Assembly (NCBI GenBank): GCA_015655015.1 | Contig: JAATFV010000215.1 | Coordinates: forward strand, 1 to 61,514 | Direction: 5' to 3' | Origin: Chitinophagales bacterium | GTDB taxonomy: Bacteria; Bacteroidota; Bacteroidia; Chitinophagales; Chitinophagaceae | Length of the DNA stretch: 61,514 nucleotides | Shown here: in pieces, positions 18,388-27,074 of the stretch | Layout of the letters: each line of letters begins with the position of its first letter | How positions within the stretch are numbered: position 1 is the first letter of the stretch | Made by a program: the position numbers and the translations under genes | Notes under the pieces: generated by a model | Seen by the model: only the letters and a program-made list of their open reading frames with translations | Databases searched by the model: none | What the model was told of the DNA's origin: nothing

Positions 18388-21300
18388 TTAACGAGCCCCG
18401 GCCAAATAAGGCGTAATAGTTACCGGCCCTGATAACCCCGACTCCAGGGACTTCCAGCCGGACGCATCGAACGGCTGATATTGAATATTTACAAAATTGA
18501 TCTCGTGATAGTTGCGCCAGGGGATCCTTTTCAGATCCATATCCCGGATACGGTTAGCCATCAGGTTGACTACTTCGATACGAATAGTATTCATCCCCGG
18601 CCGCAGGTATTTTTTTATTCTCATCCGGAAAGGATGACTCCAGAGTATCCCCGCCTCTTTCCCATTGATCTGAACGTGAGCACTCTCCCGCACCCCCTTC
18701 AGCTCCAGCAGGTATTCTCCCGCGGAAAGATCCGGGCAGCGGAACGATGCCGCATAAACGCCTGTACCGGAAAAGGCAACGGCAGCAGAATCCTGCAATA
18801 GATCCCAGTACGATAAGGAATCCAGCTTTCTCGCAGCCGGAAGGACAGGTCCGCCGCTGACGAACGAAAGCGACCAGGGACCGCCAACAGATCGGGACTT
18901 GCCCGCTCTCCCCAGGTACACCCAGGGACGGACAACAGGTGTTTCCCCCGCAGCCGGACCATCTTTGTGCAAAGACCTTCCTGCTCCGGCCCCTCCTCTT
19001 CCGGTGGAATAAGTCCGAACGATCATCGCTTCTCCCGGCTGCAGCTGGAGATGAACATTCATGTGCTGAAGATGAACATTCATGCGGGGGCCATCGTAAC
19101 CGGATACTGTCACGAGCCCGTTGTTCCCATTCTGCCGGTCCTTAACAACGCCGGCACCAGACGTCTCTCCCATCCCATAATCCCCGCTCTGAGGATCCAT
19201 TAGCACAGCTTCACCAGGAGGAACATTCAGCGGAACATAACGATCGATAACACCAGCCGTATGGTTGACGATATAATAATATTTGCCATCGCCCATATCC
19301 CGGCGAATAAATTGCAGCCCCAGATCCGCCAGATCCTCACGTTTTACATGCTCATAAGCCAATGCTCCAGCCAGGTCAGCCGCCACCACCACCCGCCCCG
19401 ATCCCACCTGCGCCTCCTGTATATTATCGTTCACCGGCACAAAGGCCAGCCCCGATAGCAGCTCCCGGAATTCCTTCCTCTTCTTATCCACATCTTCCCA
19501 CCCGGGCACATCCCCCGGCAAAGCCTCAAACAATACCAATGCGCCCTTCCGCGCCATATCGAAAATATTTTTCAGTGTCCCCACAGGTATCAGCCGGCAG
19601 GCAGGAACGACGAGGATCATCCGTTTATCGGCCTTGCCTCCGGTTTCCCCGATCATCTTATCGGAAACAAAATCCATCGAATAACCCGCAGCCCGCAAAG
19701 CAGTGACCGACCTGCTAAACGCCGTCGGATAGAGCCATTCTTCTACATTATTCATGGCAAACCGGACCTCCATACCCTTTGGATCACTCCACACATCATA
19801 CACCGGCCAATAAACCAGTAATTGATTATCCGGTTTCCCCGCCTGCAGAACAGACTGACAGCGGGTGATGTATCCGTTCATCGCAGATAGCTGAGGCCAG
19901 AGACTATTGGAAGGATTGAATTCCGACGACGCATAAAAAGTCCAGCCCGGCCAGGGAACATCCTTCGGCGAATAGGTGGCGCCGTGAAAAAACACATGGT
20001 TGATCCCGGCTAAAAAAAGTTGCTCCACCTCCGGCTTACACCGGGCAGGCGTCGTTCTGAAATGCTCCGTAAGCCAGACAAAGGTTTCGGAAGAAACCAA
20101 CGGCTTGCCATAAAAATGAGCCGCAGAGGAAGCGAATTGGAACATAACAGGATTATGCACAACCTGGTTGCGGACATCCGCAGGATCCTTTCGAAGCCCC
20201 GGAATAGCAAAATCGCTAACGCCGAAAAACCCCTCACACTCCGGGATATCCGCGCGGCCATAAAGATCCAGTATATTGGCAGGAGATCCATGCGCCTGAT
20301 TCCTGCTGATCGCCCCGCTGCGATGCGCCCAGTCATTCCACACCCCGGAAAAATTATGGAGCAGCATTTCTCCATATACCTCCCGATAATCGGATTTGAT
20401 CCGGGCGACCCTGTCCGAGGTACCAGCAACTCCATCCGAGGTACCAGCAACTCCATCCGAGGTACCAACAACTCTATCCGAGGTACCAGCAACTCTATCC
20501 GAGATACCAGCAACTCTATCCGAGATACCAGCATCCCTATCGGAAGTGATGCCCCCGCTATCCACCAGCTCCCGCAAATACACCCGCAGGTCATACCCCT
20601 TTCGCTGCAAAAAGTAGTCAAACAGCCCCGGCGTCCAGTCAGCCCCATATACTTCGTAACTATCGTTGAAAAAAGCCCGCACCCCCGGCGACTTACCACC
20701 GAAAGCATCGGAAAAGCGCTGCAAATAGCCCTCCACAGCCCCCTTATCAAAATGGTCCATCACATACCCCTCCCCGCCGGGTGCGGCTCTTTTTACCTGC
20801 TGCCCCGTCTTGCCGGACCACGCGGCCATCACTGTCCACCTGCCGGCGACAGGTGACCAGCTCAATTTTCCGCTGGCATCGACCTTATCCAACAAAGACA
20901 GCACCTCCCCTTTGTCGCCATAAGCCGTCAGCGCCTGTAAAGGATCTTCCCTCCCGCGCAGCGCCCCATCCGCCAGCGTATCACCGGCAGATAGAACAAA
21001 GGAGCGGACCACCAGCCTGGCGGCTGCATGCTCCCTGCTCACCTGCGGACCTCCGAAAGGCCAGCCGGTCCCCGTATTCATATCCATTCCCATACCCAAT
21101 GCCCCGGCTTTATTCACGGCAAAGGACAACCGGTCCATCCATTTCGGCGACAAAAAATCGACATACCGCCGCTCATACCCCACCGCCCCATAAATAGGCG
21201 TTATTTCCATCCCGCCAAATCCGGCTTCATGATACTGCACCAACAGCCGGTCCAGGTTGCTGTCATCCACCGCACTGCCCATCCACCACCAGCGCGCCCA

Positions 21301-21465
21301 GGGACGCATCTCTTTTTTGATCGCCGGCCATACTTTATCCGCAGACAATATTTTATTCGCGGACAATACTTTATTCGCTGGCCATGCCGGATCCCCCGCC
21401 TGCTGCGCCAACAGGCCGCTTACTGCAAAACAGCAAAGACATATGCCTGCTAATATTTTATTCAT
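18388..21465 (-). CDS. GH106-like secreted glycoside hydrolase (alpha-L-rhamnosidase type)
   Basis: This 1025-residue protein has a signal peptide ending near GLLAQQ. Directly behind it is a short 6-residue repeat (ANKVLS, ANKILS, ADKVWP). The catalytic barrel opens with RPWARWWWMGSAVDDSNLDR and the segment MEITPIYGAVGYERR, then MGMDMNTGTGWPFGGPQVS. All are typical of the GH106-like 'glycosyl hydrolase' family that includes alpha-L-rhamnosidases. Near residues 308-349 a heptapeptide array of the type R-V-A-G-[IT]-S-D interrupts the barrel. The C-terminal 150 residues form a beta-sandwich (LLELKGVRESAHVQINGKEAG), as in carbohydrate-binding or GH2-like jelly rolls. It should remove a terminal deoxy-sugar or related residue; specificity is inferred. 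Confidence 0.82.
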   Translation of the reverse strand: MNKILAGICLCCFAVSGLLAQQAGDPAWPANKVLSANKILSADKVWPAIKKEMRPWARWWWMGSAVDDSNLDRLLVQYHEAGFGGMEITPIYGAVGYERRYVDFLSPKWMDRLSFAVNKAGALGMGMDMNTGTGWPFGGPQVSREHAAARLVVRSFVLSAGDTLADGALRGREDPLQALTAYGDKGEVLSLLDKVDASGKLSWSPVAGRWTVMAAWSGKTGQQVKRAAPGGEGYVMDHFDKGAVEGYLQRFSDAFGGKSPGVRAFFNDSYEVYGADWTPGLFDYFLQRKGYDLRVYLRELVDSGGITSDRDAGISDRVAGISDRVAGTSDRVVGTSDGVAGTSDGVAGTSDRVARIKSDYREVYGEMLLHNFSGVWNDWAHRSGAISRNQAHGSPANILDLYGRADIPECEGFFGVSDFAIPGLRKDPADVRNQVVHNPVMFQFASSAAHFYGKPLVSSETFVWLTEHFRTTPARCKPEVEQLFLAGINHVFFHGATYSPKDVPWPGWTFYASSEFNPSNSLWPQLSAMNGYITRCQSVLQAGKPDNQLLVYWPVYDVWSDPKGMEVRFAMNNVEEWLYPTAFSRSVTALRAAGYSMDFVSDKMIGETGGKADKRMILVVPACRLIPVGTLKNIFDMARKGALVLFEALPGDVPGWEDVDKKRKEFRELLSGLAFVPVNDNIQEAQVGSGRVVVAADLAGALAYEHVKREDLADLGLQFIRRDMGDGKYYYIVNHTAGVIDRYVPLNVPPGEAVLMDPQSGDYGMGETSGAGVVKDRQNGNNGLVTVSGYDGPRMNVHLQHMNVHLQLQPGEAMIVRTYSTGRGGAGAGRSLHKDGPAAGETPVVRPWVYLGRAGKSRSVGGPWSLSFVSGGPVLPAARKLDSLSYWDLLQDSAAVAFSGTGVYAASFRCPDLSAGEYLLELKGVRESAHVQINGKEAGILWSHPFRMRIKKYLRPGMNTIRIEVVNLMANRIRDMDLKRIPWRNYHEINFVNIQYQPFDASGWKSLESGLSGPVTITPYLAGAR
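20417..20542. repeat. 21-bp tandem repeat, six units, inside the GH106-like gene
   Basis: Six consecutive 21-bp units of the type gaggtaccagcaactccatc plus one base differ by only one to a few bases. They encode, on the minus strand, a seven-residue repeat G-x-S-D-x-V-A. The units stay in frame. No spacers occur between copies, so this is not a CRISPR array. The similarity of the copies points to a recent expansion. Confidence 0.9.
21326..21379. repeat. 18-bp tandem repeat behind the signal peptide of the GH106-like gene
   Basis: Three degenerate 18-bp units (the middle one gacaatattttattcgcg) encode six-residue copies ANKVLS/ANKILS/ADKVWP directly behind the predicted signal peptide. They lengthen the mature N-terminus without breaking the frame. 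Confidence 0.75.
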
Positions 21466-21590
21466 ACCCTGATCAATTTTTCATACCTGCAATCAACGAC
21501 GGCATACCGCCCTCTATCCGCAATCCCTTTCCTCAAAGTCTCCACCCATCCGGATCGGTCCGCCTAACCCAACCAGTCTCCGCCGGCCGG

Positions 21591-24500
21591 TCACCGCTCC
21601 AACGTCAACCCCATCAGCCCGATGACCACATCATTTGCCAGTGCTTTCAAAGTCAGCTCCTTCAATTCTTTCGACCCGTCCAACGGCAGGTCCAGCACCG
21701 TCGCCGCTCCCCCGTCAATCCCATAATTCGTGATGCCCTTTTTATCCTGGTCCCCCTCGATGGTAATAAAGCGGTGATAGTCCCTGGTAATCTCGCCCGT
21801 CTTAAGATAAAGCCGGTACGGTTTCGGAGCATCTGTCGTAAACGCATACCCGTCAGAATAATAATCCTCCTCTATCGGCCACCAGTTCTCCGGGTTCTTC
21901 AGCTCCAGCGAATCCTCCGAACCATCCCTGTACTTTATATAGATCACCCCATTCGTCATCCTGCTTTGCATAGGATTCGTCGAACCGGCCATCAGTAAAT
22001 ATACATGCCCGGCCCTTCCCGTCAGAGCCACCACCGCCGAATCCGGATAATTATCCCACTGCGAGGTAAAAAGGATATTCTTATCACCCGCTCTCCCCGG
22101 AGTCGCAAAAGGGATCCCCTGCGGCAGCCGGATCTCATTACGGTTTCCCGCCAGCCGGCGCAGCCCCCCATCGTCGATATTCGCCTGTATCTTTAAATGC
22201 ACCCAGTTGCCGATCCCGTTCACCGGCAGCTGCAGCGTGGGAAAAGGACTTCGGGGTGACAGATACCGTTGTTTGAAAATATTCATCACCTGGTCATTAA
22301 AAGCTCCCGAAAGATCCACGGTTTCCCATTTCGTATCCGGCGCCGCATTGCCCCCCCAGTTATCGATCATCCCGGCTTCCGGCCGGTGGACCGCGCCTGT
22401 CGAAGGGGTATTCGTTTTGCCCGAAGCCCCCCCGGTATATACAAATCGCACCCGGTTACTCCCGGTGACGAAACAGGATCCCGGAACCATTACACCGGTT
22501 ACGGCACGGGCAGGAAGGGATATCTCTTTCGTATAAGCGCTTCCCCCCTCGCCTGCGATCAGCTTCCCCCCCACAGGAAATGAATTGTTTTTCAGGTTGA
22601 TGACCCATCCGTTCCCATTCGCAGCAGCACTTATGTCCACATGCCGCCCGACCTCAAAACAGAAAGGCTGCCACCAGGAAAAGGCCCCCTGGCTCAATTT
22701 TATAAACACCGTTTTGCTCCCATACCGGGCATTCGGAAAAGCCATCAGGTTGCCCGCTCCTGTTTTACACCCCCACAAGGCCTTTTGCGGATCCGCTACA
22801 TCCAGGATCTTTGCCGTTTTAAAATTAGCCAGTATCGTATCATCATCGCTATAAACACGGTTCACTATAGCCGTTTCCGGGGCCTTCCCCTCCCATACAA
22901 CCCGCACCACATACCGGTCCGCAGGCTCAGCATCCACCTCCATCATCGGCGCCCCTACCATTCCATCCATCGCCTTCCAACCCACCGCCCGTCCATTGAC
23001 CGTCACGGATCGTATCCCCGCCGCCCGGGCCTGCACCTGCAGCCGAAGCCCCATCAACCGGGAAAAAGATGGAGCCAGCACATAATTATCCGTATCGGCC
23101 TTGCGCTGGAACTGAAAAGACAGATCCGGGATTTTCAACGAAGCATGATCCCAACCCGCCGGCAACCCGGGTCGGATCGTCAGCACACCCTCCAGGGCAT
23201 TCGGATGGATCCCAAAGAGCCCTTCCACCAGCGTTCTCCCCGCCATCCCGATAGGATCGGCAAAGTCCCGGTACAGTTCCCCCCGCATCGCATCATAATA
23301 GGACAGCTGTTCGAAACCGCCCGGGCTCGCGCTCAGGTACAGGCTCTCCACCAACGCACTTTTCCAAAGCCGGTACGCATCATCTGACCTACCGGCCTGC
23401 CAGTAAGCCAATGAAGTATGCAGCGTCTCCGCCAGCGCGACATTATTAAGGGACCACGTATAAGGCTGCCAGTTAGTAGTCGATAAAGTATAATACCCCT
23501 CGTCAGGCAGTCCTTCCGCCCTGACAGGAATATGCGGAATATCCCTATCCACATACCGCGTGGACTGATACGCCGAAAAAGGGTCTGCCACCCCTTCATC
23601 GAGAGCCGTATAGATCGTCCATAACCCCGCAGCCGGGTGTAACAGTCGCAACCCCAGCTGATCTTCATATTCCGCATAATGACCGGCAGCGGGCATCCAC
23701 AGCTTGTCCCGGATAGCGGAAAGGATTCGGACCGCCTCCTCCCGGTAAGGAGTAGGGTCTTCCCCCGCCAGCACAGCCAGCTTTGCCGCCAGTTGGTTAG
23801 CCCTGTAATTGTAAGCCGAAGAATGTGTAACGCCGCCGCCGCTGTATTGCAGGGCGTCACTCGCCCAGATGCAGCAATAGGCGTCATACAGCCCATCGCC
23901 GTCCCCGTCGAAATTCCGCTTCTCCCAGGCCAGGTGACGTTTCAGCAGCGGCCACATCTCTTTTACGTAGGAAAGATCCCCCGTCCAGTAAAAATGGGTC
24001 AGCAGCTGATCGATGAACACCAGGTTCATATCATAATGATGTGCAATGATATTTCCATCGGGATAACGGCTGATATAGCCTTCGCTGAAGAGACTCGTAC
24101 CCAGCTTTTCCAGCTGCCGGGCCATATTCAATGCCGTATCCGCCACCACAGGACCCGTCGCAGGAGTAAGCACCTGCGACTTCGCATAACTGCTGAAATG
24201 CTGCCTCGCCCGGTCATGCCATCCCAGCGGGTCCGCAATATAGGCGCCGCGCCAGCCATTGAACCGCTGCCGCCACGCTATCGCCCCATGCAGATAAGAC
24301 GGATCTTCCCAGATGGCATCCGCCGCCACGCTCAGGGCTCCCCCAAGTGTATTGATATAAGGATCAGGGGTGTTCACCACCACCCGCCCTGCTAAATTTT
24401 CCCTCGCCTTTTCCGCCCGCTGATACAAGCCCGGCACATCGGTATAAGAGACCGGCCCCTGGTTAACCCGACCGGCAGTTCTATCTTCCATGCTGCTATT

Positions 24501-25559
24501 CGGATTCTCAATCAGGAAATACAACGCTCCCGAAGTATGCCCCGCCCCGCCTCCACCCGATCCGCCATACAGCCCCCGCTTCCTAACCCCCACCTCCATC
24601 CTTCCCATCACCACCGGCATCGCCCCCGCCTTCGATCCCAGCAAGTCCAGCGGACTCCCCTGCTTCCCCGCATCCGCCAGCCGCAGCACCGCCCCGGCCG
24701 GGAAAGTCCCCATCAACCGTTGACGGGAAGTCCCCCCGGTATCCGTTCTCTTAACCGGCTTATATTGTATCTCATAACGTTCCGATTCCGGCGCCAGCCT
24801 GCCGGTCCCATATTGCAGGACAAACGAATTTTTCGACAGCACAAACGTATCATCCCTGCAATACTCCGGCTGCAGATAAAAAGAAGACTCCGGATCCACC
24901 CCGATATCACCATCCCTTTTAAAAGGCAGCCCCGTCGCCCCGCCGAAGGCCCAGCAGAGCTGAACTCCGGAAGGTATATTCTCACAGCTGGCCTTGACCA
25001 CCATCCCCTCCGTTTCCGCCAGGGCCAGCACCGTCAAATGGATTACCCCATTGCCCAGGAGCGGGTCCCGGATCTCATACAGCATGCTCCCCGGCCGGTA
25101 ACGTGTCCTTATCCGCTCAGCCCCGATGATCCATTTGCTCTTATTGCCGGCAATCAGCCCGAACTTCAGATTACCTCCCATCCCCGGCATATAAAGCGCA
25201 AACTCCGGAAGATCGCCGGTCTCCACCCGGAACGCAGTATTCGTGCCATACAACGCCCTGTTAAAACGCCTGCCCCCGTTCACCAGCGTAAAATCCCCGC
25301 CTTCCGGACGATAATGCAGGACCCTCTTCTGATCATGCCACCTCCCGCCACCGGCCGCCTGTCCCCCGTCCGCAGAGCCCATCCCCCCGCCCGTTCCCCA
25401 CGTTATCGCCGCTACACCAGCTTGCCGCACAACGCTCTCCTCACTCGCTCCATGCACTCTTCCCCCACTACTCGTCCCCGACGTCAACACGCTCGCCACC
25501 TGCGCATATCCCTGCCCGACCGACAATCCGATCAGCACAAATAATAATATCCCCCGCAT
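21591..25559 (-). CDS. DUF4450-family secreted six-hairpin glycosidase-like protein
   Basis: This 1322-residue protein starts with a signal peptide (ending near GYAQ). A Gly/Ser/Ala-rich stretch follows (about 22-80), then the DUF4450 opening HYRPEGGDFTLVNGGRRFNR. An (alpha/alpha)6 toroid spans about 390-830, with GWRGAYIADPLGWHDRARQH, IIAHHYDMNLVFIDQLLTHFYWTGD and NFDGDGDGLYDAYCCIWASDAL. These are motifs like those of glycogen-debranching and GH95/GH65-type barrels, and their acidic residues are candidate catalytic ones. A C-terminal beta-rich region of about 400 residues follows. Its ATG overlaps the SusD stop by one base (TGATG on the minus strand), showing translational coupling. It probably acts on the PUL glycan. 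Family function is not firmly established. Confidence 0.8.
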   Translation of the reverse strand: MRGILLFVLIGLSVGQGYAQVASVLTSGTSSGGRVHGASEESVVRQAGVAAITWGTGGGMGSADGGQAAGGGRWHDQKRVLHYRPEGGDFTLVNGGRRFNRALYGTNTAFRVETGDLPEFALYMPGMGGNLKFGLIAGNKSKWIIGAERIRTRYRPGSMLYEIRDPLLGNGVIHLTVLALAETEGMVVKASCENIPSGVQLCWAFGGATGLPFKRDGDIGVDPESSFYLQPEYCRDDTFVLSKNSFVLQYGTGRLAPESERYEIQYKPVKRTDTGGTSRQRLMGTFPAGAVLRLADAGKQGSPLDLLGSKAGAMPVVMGRMEVGVRKRGLYGGSGGGGAGHTSGALYFLIENPNSSMEDRTAGRVNQGPVSYTDVPGLYQRAEKARENLAGRVVVNTPDPYINTLGGALSVAADAIWEDPSYLHGAIAWRQRFNGWRGAYIADPLGWHDRARQHFSSYAKSQVLTPATGPVVADTALNMARQLEKLGTSLFSEGYISRYPDGNIIAHHYDMNLVFIDQLLTHFYWTGDLSYVKEMWPLLKRHLAWEKRNFDGDGDGLYDAYCCIWASDALQYSGGGVTHSSAYNYRANQLAAKLAVLAGEDPTPYREEAVRILSAIRDKLWMPAAGHYAEYEDQLGLRLLHPAAGLWTIYTALDEGVADPFSAYQSTRYVDRDIPHIPVRAEGLPDEGYYTLSTTNWQPYTWSLNNVALAETLHTSLAYWQAGRSDDAYRLWKSALVESLYLSASPGGFEQLSYYDAMRGELYRDFADPIGMAGRTLVEGLFGIHPNALEGVLTIRPGLPAGWDHASLKIPDLSFQFQRKADTDNYVLAPSFSRLMGLRLQVQARAAGIRSVTVNGRAVGWKAMDGMVGAPMMEVDAEPADRYVVRVVWEGKAPETAIVNRVYSDDDTILANFKTAKILDVADPQKALWGCKTGAGNLMAFPNARYGSKTVFIKLSQGAFSWWQPFCFEVGRHVDISAAANGNGWVINLKNNSFPVGGKLIAGEGGSAYTKEISLPARAVTGVMVPGSCFVTGSNRVRFVYTGGASGKTNTPSTGAVHRPEAGMIDNWGGNAAPDTKWETVDLSGAFNDQVMNIFKQRYLSPRSPFPTLQLPVNGIGNWVHLKIQANIDDGGLRRLAGNRNEIRLPQGIPFATPGRAGDKNILFTSQWDNYPDSAVVALTGRAGHVYLLMAGSTNPMQSRMTNGVIYIKYRDGSEDSLELKNPENWWPIEEDYYSDGYAFTTDAPKPYRLYLKTGEITRDYHRFITIEGDQDKKGITNYGIDGGAATVLDLPLDGSKELKELTLKALANDVVIGLMGLTLER

Positions 25560-27055
25560 CAGTATCCTAAATTTTGTGTGTAAAGCCCCTGTTTCACATC
25601 CAGCTCGGACTGCGGCAGCGGATAAAGAACAAAATTGATATTGAACGGCTGTATCTGGTGCGCCACATCCTCTGAAGCGATATAGGCAGGCACGATCGTA
25701 TTGATCATCCCCGACCGGACAAGATCATGCCAGCGCGTTCCCTCCGCGGCGAACTCCTTCCTCCGCTCTTCGAATAATTGCGGCAGCGTTACATTCGCAA
25801 CAGGCGAAAGACCCGCCCGCTGACGCACCTGGTTGACCGCCGCATCCACATCCAGCGCCTGCGACCCGCTGGCCCCATGCAGCACACACTCCGCCTTCAG
25901 CAACAGCACATCCGTATACCGTAATACGATGAAGTTGATCGGCCAGTCCAATTGATTGACCGGGATCTTCGTAATATCCAGGTATTTTTTCTCGAATGAA
26001 CGCGTCTCCGGCACCCCATTATAAATATAACCCGACTGAATAGTGAACGCCTTCCTCGTATCTCCGCTCTCATAAGAAGCCAGCAGGCTTTTAGAAACAG
26101 GACGGATATTGCTGGTCCCATCGACGTTGATCCCCAGCGACTGCAGATAGCTGTTCGGCACCACCAGCCCGATAAAGCTGGCGCCCAGCACCGGATTGGC
26201 GCCGGAACTATACTGTACATCGAAGATCACTTCCGGATTATTCTCATTCGTATAGGAAAAGATGCTGTTATAAGAAGGCAAAAAGGAGAACTTCGTGTTG
26301 GCAATGATATCATTCAGTAACGGAAGCGCCAGGCTCCATTCATTCAGCCCCAGCCCCGGACCTTCGATATCATAAGTAGCACCCGAACGGGTCATATACA
26401 CCAGCGCCAATATCCCTTCCGCCGCATACCTGGTCGCACGCCCGATATCCGTGCCGGTATAACTTGCCGGAAGGTTCGCGGCGGCGAATTGAAGATCAGA
26501 GAGGATCATCGTATAGACATCGCTGACAGGACTTCTCCCGATCGTCAATGCCTCCGTGGCCGTCAGCGGGTGATCCACGATTGGCAGCTTGCCAAACCAT
26601 CTTACCAGGTCGAAATAATAAAAGGCCCTTAAAAATTTCGCCTCCGCCTCCAGCCTCGTCCGTAAACCAGCATCCGTAATGACGCTGCCATTCTTATTCA
26701 ATTGATCCAGCAACGTATTGGCTTTGAAAATACCATTGAAATTCGTAGACCAGGCCTCCGAAACATACGGATTGCTGGCGATCGTTTTCTGAAAGGTCGT
26801 GATACCCTGCCAGTCCCGCACACCGCCATCCGAGATCGCATATAAATTATCCGCCCTCGTCTCGGACAAATTCATCAGCCTGTCCGGATAGGTCTTTAAA
26901 TTGGAATAAACCGCATTGATGCCCTGCATGAAATCATTGGTCGATGCATAGAACGTAAGGCTGGTGGCAGCCGAAATAGGTACCTGGTTCAGATCCTTAC
27001 TGCAGGACATCAGCAGAAAGAGCCCCGCCGGTAAAAGAAAAAATATCTTTCGCAT
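25559..27055 (-). CDS. SusD/RagB-family glycan-binding lipoprotein
   Basis: This 498-residue lipoprotein begins MRKIFFLLPAGLFLLMSCSKD, with Cys18 in the lipobox. The N-terminal TPR helices (about 60-170, e.g. LRTRLEAEAKFLRAFYYFDLVRWFGKLPI) and the C-terminal motif VNQVRQRAGLSPV followed by LFEERRKEFAAEGTRWHDLVR are diagnostic of the family. SusD proteins form the lid that captures glycan for the SusC transporter at the cell surface. It lies 19 bases behind the SusC gene and is coupled by a one-base overlap to the DUF4450 gene. Confidence 0.95.
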   Translation of the reverse strand: MRKIFFLLPAGLFLLMSCSKDLNQVPISAATSLTFYASTNDFMQGINAVYSNLKTYPDRLMNLSETRADNLYAISDGGVRDWQGITTFQKTIASNPYVSEAWSTNFNGIFKANTLLDQLNKNGSVITDAGLRTRLEAEAKFLRAFYYFDLVRWFGKLPIVDHPLTATEALTIGRSPVSDVYTMILSDLQFAAANLPASYTGTDIGRATRYAAEGILALVYMTRSGATYDIEGPGLGLNEWSLALPLLNDIIANTKFSFLPSYNSIFSYTNENNPEVIFDVQYSSGANPVLGASFIGLVVPNSYLQSLGINVDGTSNIRPVSKSLLASYESGDTRKAFTIQSGYIYNGVPETRSFEKKYLDITKIPVNQLDWPINFIVLRYTDVLLLKAECVLHGASGSQALDVDAAVNQVRQRAGLSPVANVTLPQLFEERRKEFAAEGTRWHDLVRSGMINTIVPAYIASEDVAHQIQPFNINFVLYPLPQSELDVKQGLYTQNLGY

Positions 27056-27074
27056 ATCGTCGTTTTTGTAATGA

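Noticed and set aside
20417..20542. CRISPR-like array
   Set aside because: Units follow each other without spacers, are in frame and lie within a glycoside hydrolase gene; no cas gene is present.
20020..20856. 278-codon open frame antisense to the GH106-like gene
   Set aside because: Shadow frame; it merely translates the 21-bp repeat in another frame (GTSNSIR units).
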